Shown piece after piece: positions 63,350 through 64,000 of a DNA stretch of 64,000 nt. How positions within the stretch are numbered: position 1 is the stretch's first letter; each line of letters begins with the position of its first letter. Position numbers and translations under genes: made by a program. The notes beneath the pieces are model-generated. The model ran no database searches, was not told the origin of the DNA, and saw nothing but the letters and a program-made list of their open reading frames with translations. The stretch is from Sphingomonas pseudosanguinis (GTDB taxonomy: Bacteria > Pseudomonadota > Alphaproteobacteria > Sphingomonadales > Sphingomonadaceae): positions 1 through 64,000 of the forward strand of contig NZ_JACIDH010000010.1 of NCBI RefSeq assembly GCF_014196255.1. Direction: 5' to 3'.

Positions 63350-64000
63350 GTGACAATCTTAAGACAGCCGACAAAAGCGGGGGTCCGCGACGCCGCCGAA
63401 AAGATCGCCCGCATCCTGCCGCCGAGCCCGATATTTCCCTTTCAGATCAATGGGAAAACAGTGGTTTTCAAGGCGGAAAATCTACAGCCGATCGGGGCCT
63501 TCAAATTGCGCGGCGCGTGGCACCGTCTGACCGCGCTGGACGCGGATTCGCGGGGGCGGGGCGTGGTCGCTTTTTCGTCGGGCAATCATGCGCAGGGAAT
63601 CGCCTGGGCCGCGCGTCGTCTGGGAATCGCGGCGACGATCGTGATGCCCGCCGATGCGCCCGTGTCGAAGCGCGAGGGCACGCTCGCGCTGGGGGCGGAG
63701 ATCGTCGATTACGACCGCGCGACCGAAAGCCGCGAGAAGATCGCGCGTCGGCTTGCCGAGGCGCGCGGTGCGACCCTGGTGCCGAGTTTCGATGACCCCT
63801 GGGTGATCGAGGGGCAGGGTTCCGCAGGGATCGAGGCGGCGGCGCAGATGGCTGCGCTGGGTCTGGCTGCGCCCGCCCATGTCGTGACGCCCTGTGGCGG
63901 CGGCGGGCTGGCCGCTGGGCTGACTTTGGCATTGCCCGAGGCGCGGGTGACGGTGGTCGAACCCGAAGGCTGGGACGATATGCGTCGCTCTCTGGAGGCG
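63350..64000 (+). CDS. Threonine/serine dehydratase, truncated by the window edge
   Basis: The first 217 residues of a PLP fold II ammonia-lyase. The Schiff-base Lys is in LQPIGAFKLRGA, the ring loop in FSSGNHAQGIAW, and the phosphate glycines in TPCGGGGLAAG. GTG 63350 with GGAG 7-8 nt upstream is the likely start. The rest of the gene, and any ACT domain, lies outside. It is distinct in sequence from IlvA at 27324. Confidence 0.88.
   Translation, partial: MTILRQPTKAGVRDAAEKIARILPPSPIFPFQINGKTVVFKAENLQPIGAFKLRGAWHRLTALDADSRGRGVVAFSSGNHAQGIAWAARRLGIAATIVMPADAPVSKREGTLALGAEIVDYDRATESREKIARRLAEARGATLVPSFDDPWVIEGQGSAGIEAAAQMAALGLAAPAHVVTPCGGGGLAAGLTLALPEARVTVVEPEGWDDMRRSLEA

Overview
The window is high-GC chromosomal DNA that reads as a Sphingomonas-like alphaproteobacterium. 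The evidence is a PhoK-type alkaline phosphatase with the Sphingomonas catalytic spacing, a large TonB-dependent receptor, an ArsR-methyltransferase/metF/split-metH cluster, a PEP-CTERM/XrtA (exosortase A) exopolysaccharide locus, a deoxyhypusine-synthase-like polyamine enzyme next to a type III PLP decarboxylase, and several families of GC-rich palindromic intergenic repeats. No transposase, integrase, prophage, CRISPR array or rRNA was seen. One tRNA (elongator Met) is present.

Layout. 0.2-9.5 kb: a Tat-exported glycosylasparaginase, a frameshifted TonB receptor, an oxidative galactose operon (dgoK-dgoA-galactose dehydrogenase) behind a FadR/GntR-type operator, and malate:quinone oxidoreductase with a Tat-like leader. 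9.5-16 kb: a stress-type lipoprotein, then the methionine/SAM-cycle cluster (SahR-like regulator, metF, metH split into two genes) behind a perfect 20-bp palindrome. 16-31 kb: an EAL protein; a GntA/YqcI-like heme N-oxygenase overlapping a DUF1989 protein; PhoK-like phosphatase divergent from dsbD; an ATP-grasp/alpha-E/transglutaminase operon; bpt; ilvA; kup; a 2H phosphoesterase. 31-38.5 kb: tRNA-Met, a membrane diguanylate cyclase, an FdhF/YdeP-type molybdoenzyme with mobA and fdhD, trxB and a small membrane protein. 38.6-40.9 kb: a general-stress operon (SDR, DUF892, manganese catalase) with an EcfG-like promoter candidate.

41-59 kb is the XrtA locus. Two hydrolases and an acyl carrier protein read leftward. 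The acyl-CoA ligase, PLP decarboxylase, Wza-like exporter, Wzz-like chain-length protein, tyrosine autokinase, outer-membrane protein, ATPase, deacetylase, FemAB protein, glycosyltransferase, exosortase A-EpsI fusion and amidotransferase read rightward, mostly with overlapping stop and start codons. No PEP-CTERM substrate or PrsK/PrsR regulator lies inside the window.

59-64 kb: a four-unit 149-bp palindromic array, an alpha/beta hydrolase, and a leftward polyamine unit (type III PLP decarboxylase, deoxyhypusine-synthase-like protein, and a translationally coupled 48-residue membrane microprotein closed by a strong terminator). A truncated threonine/serine dehydratase runs off the right edge.

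Start codons were chosen from Shine-Dalgarno sequences and overlaps. Several genes begin with GTG or TTG. Many longer open frames opposite these genes are codon-bias shadows of GC-rich DNA.
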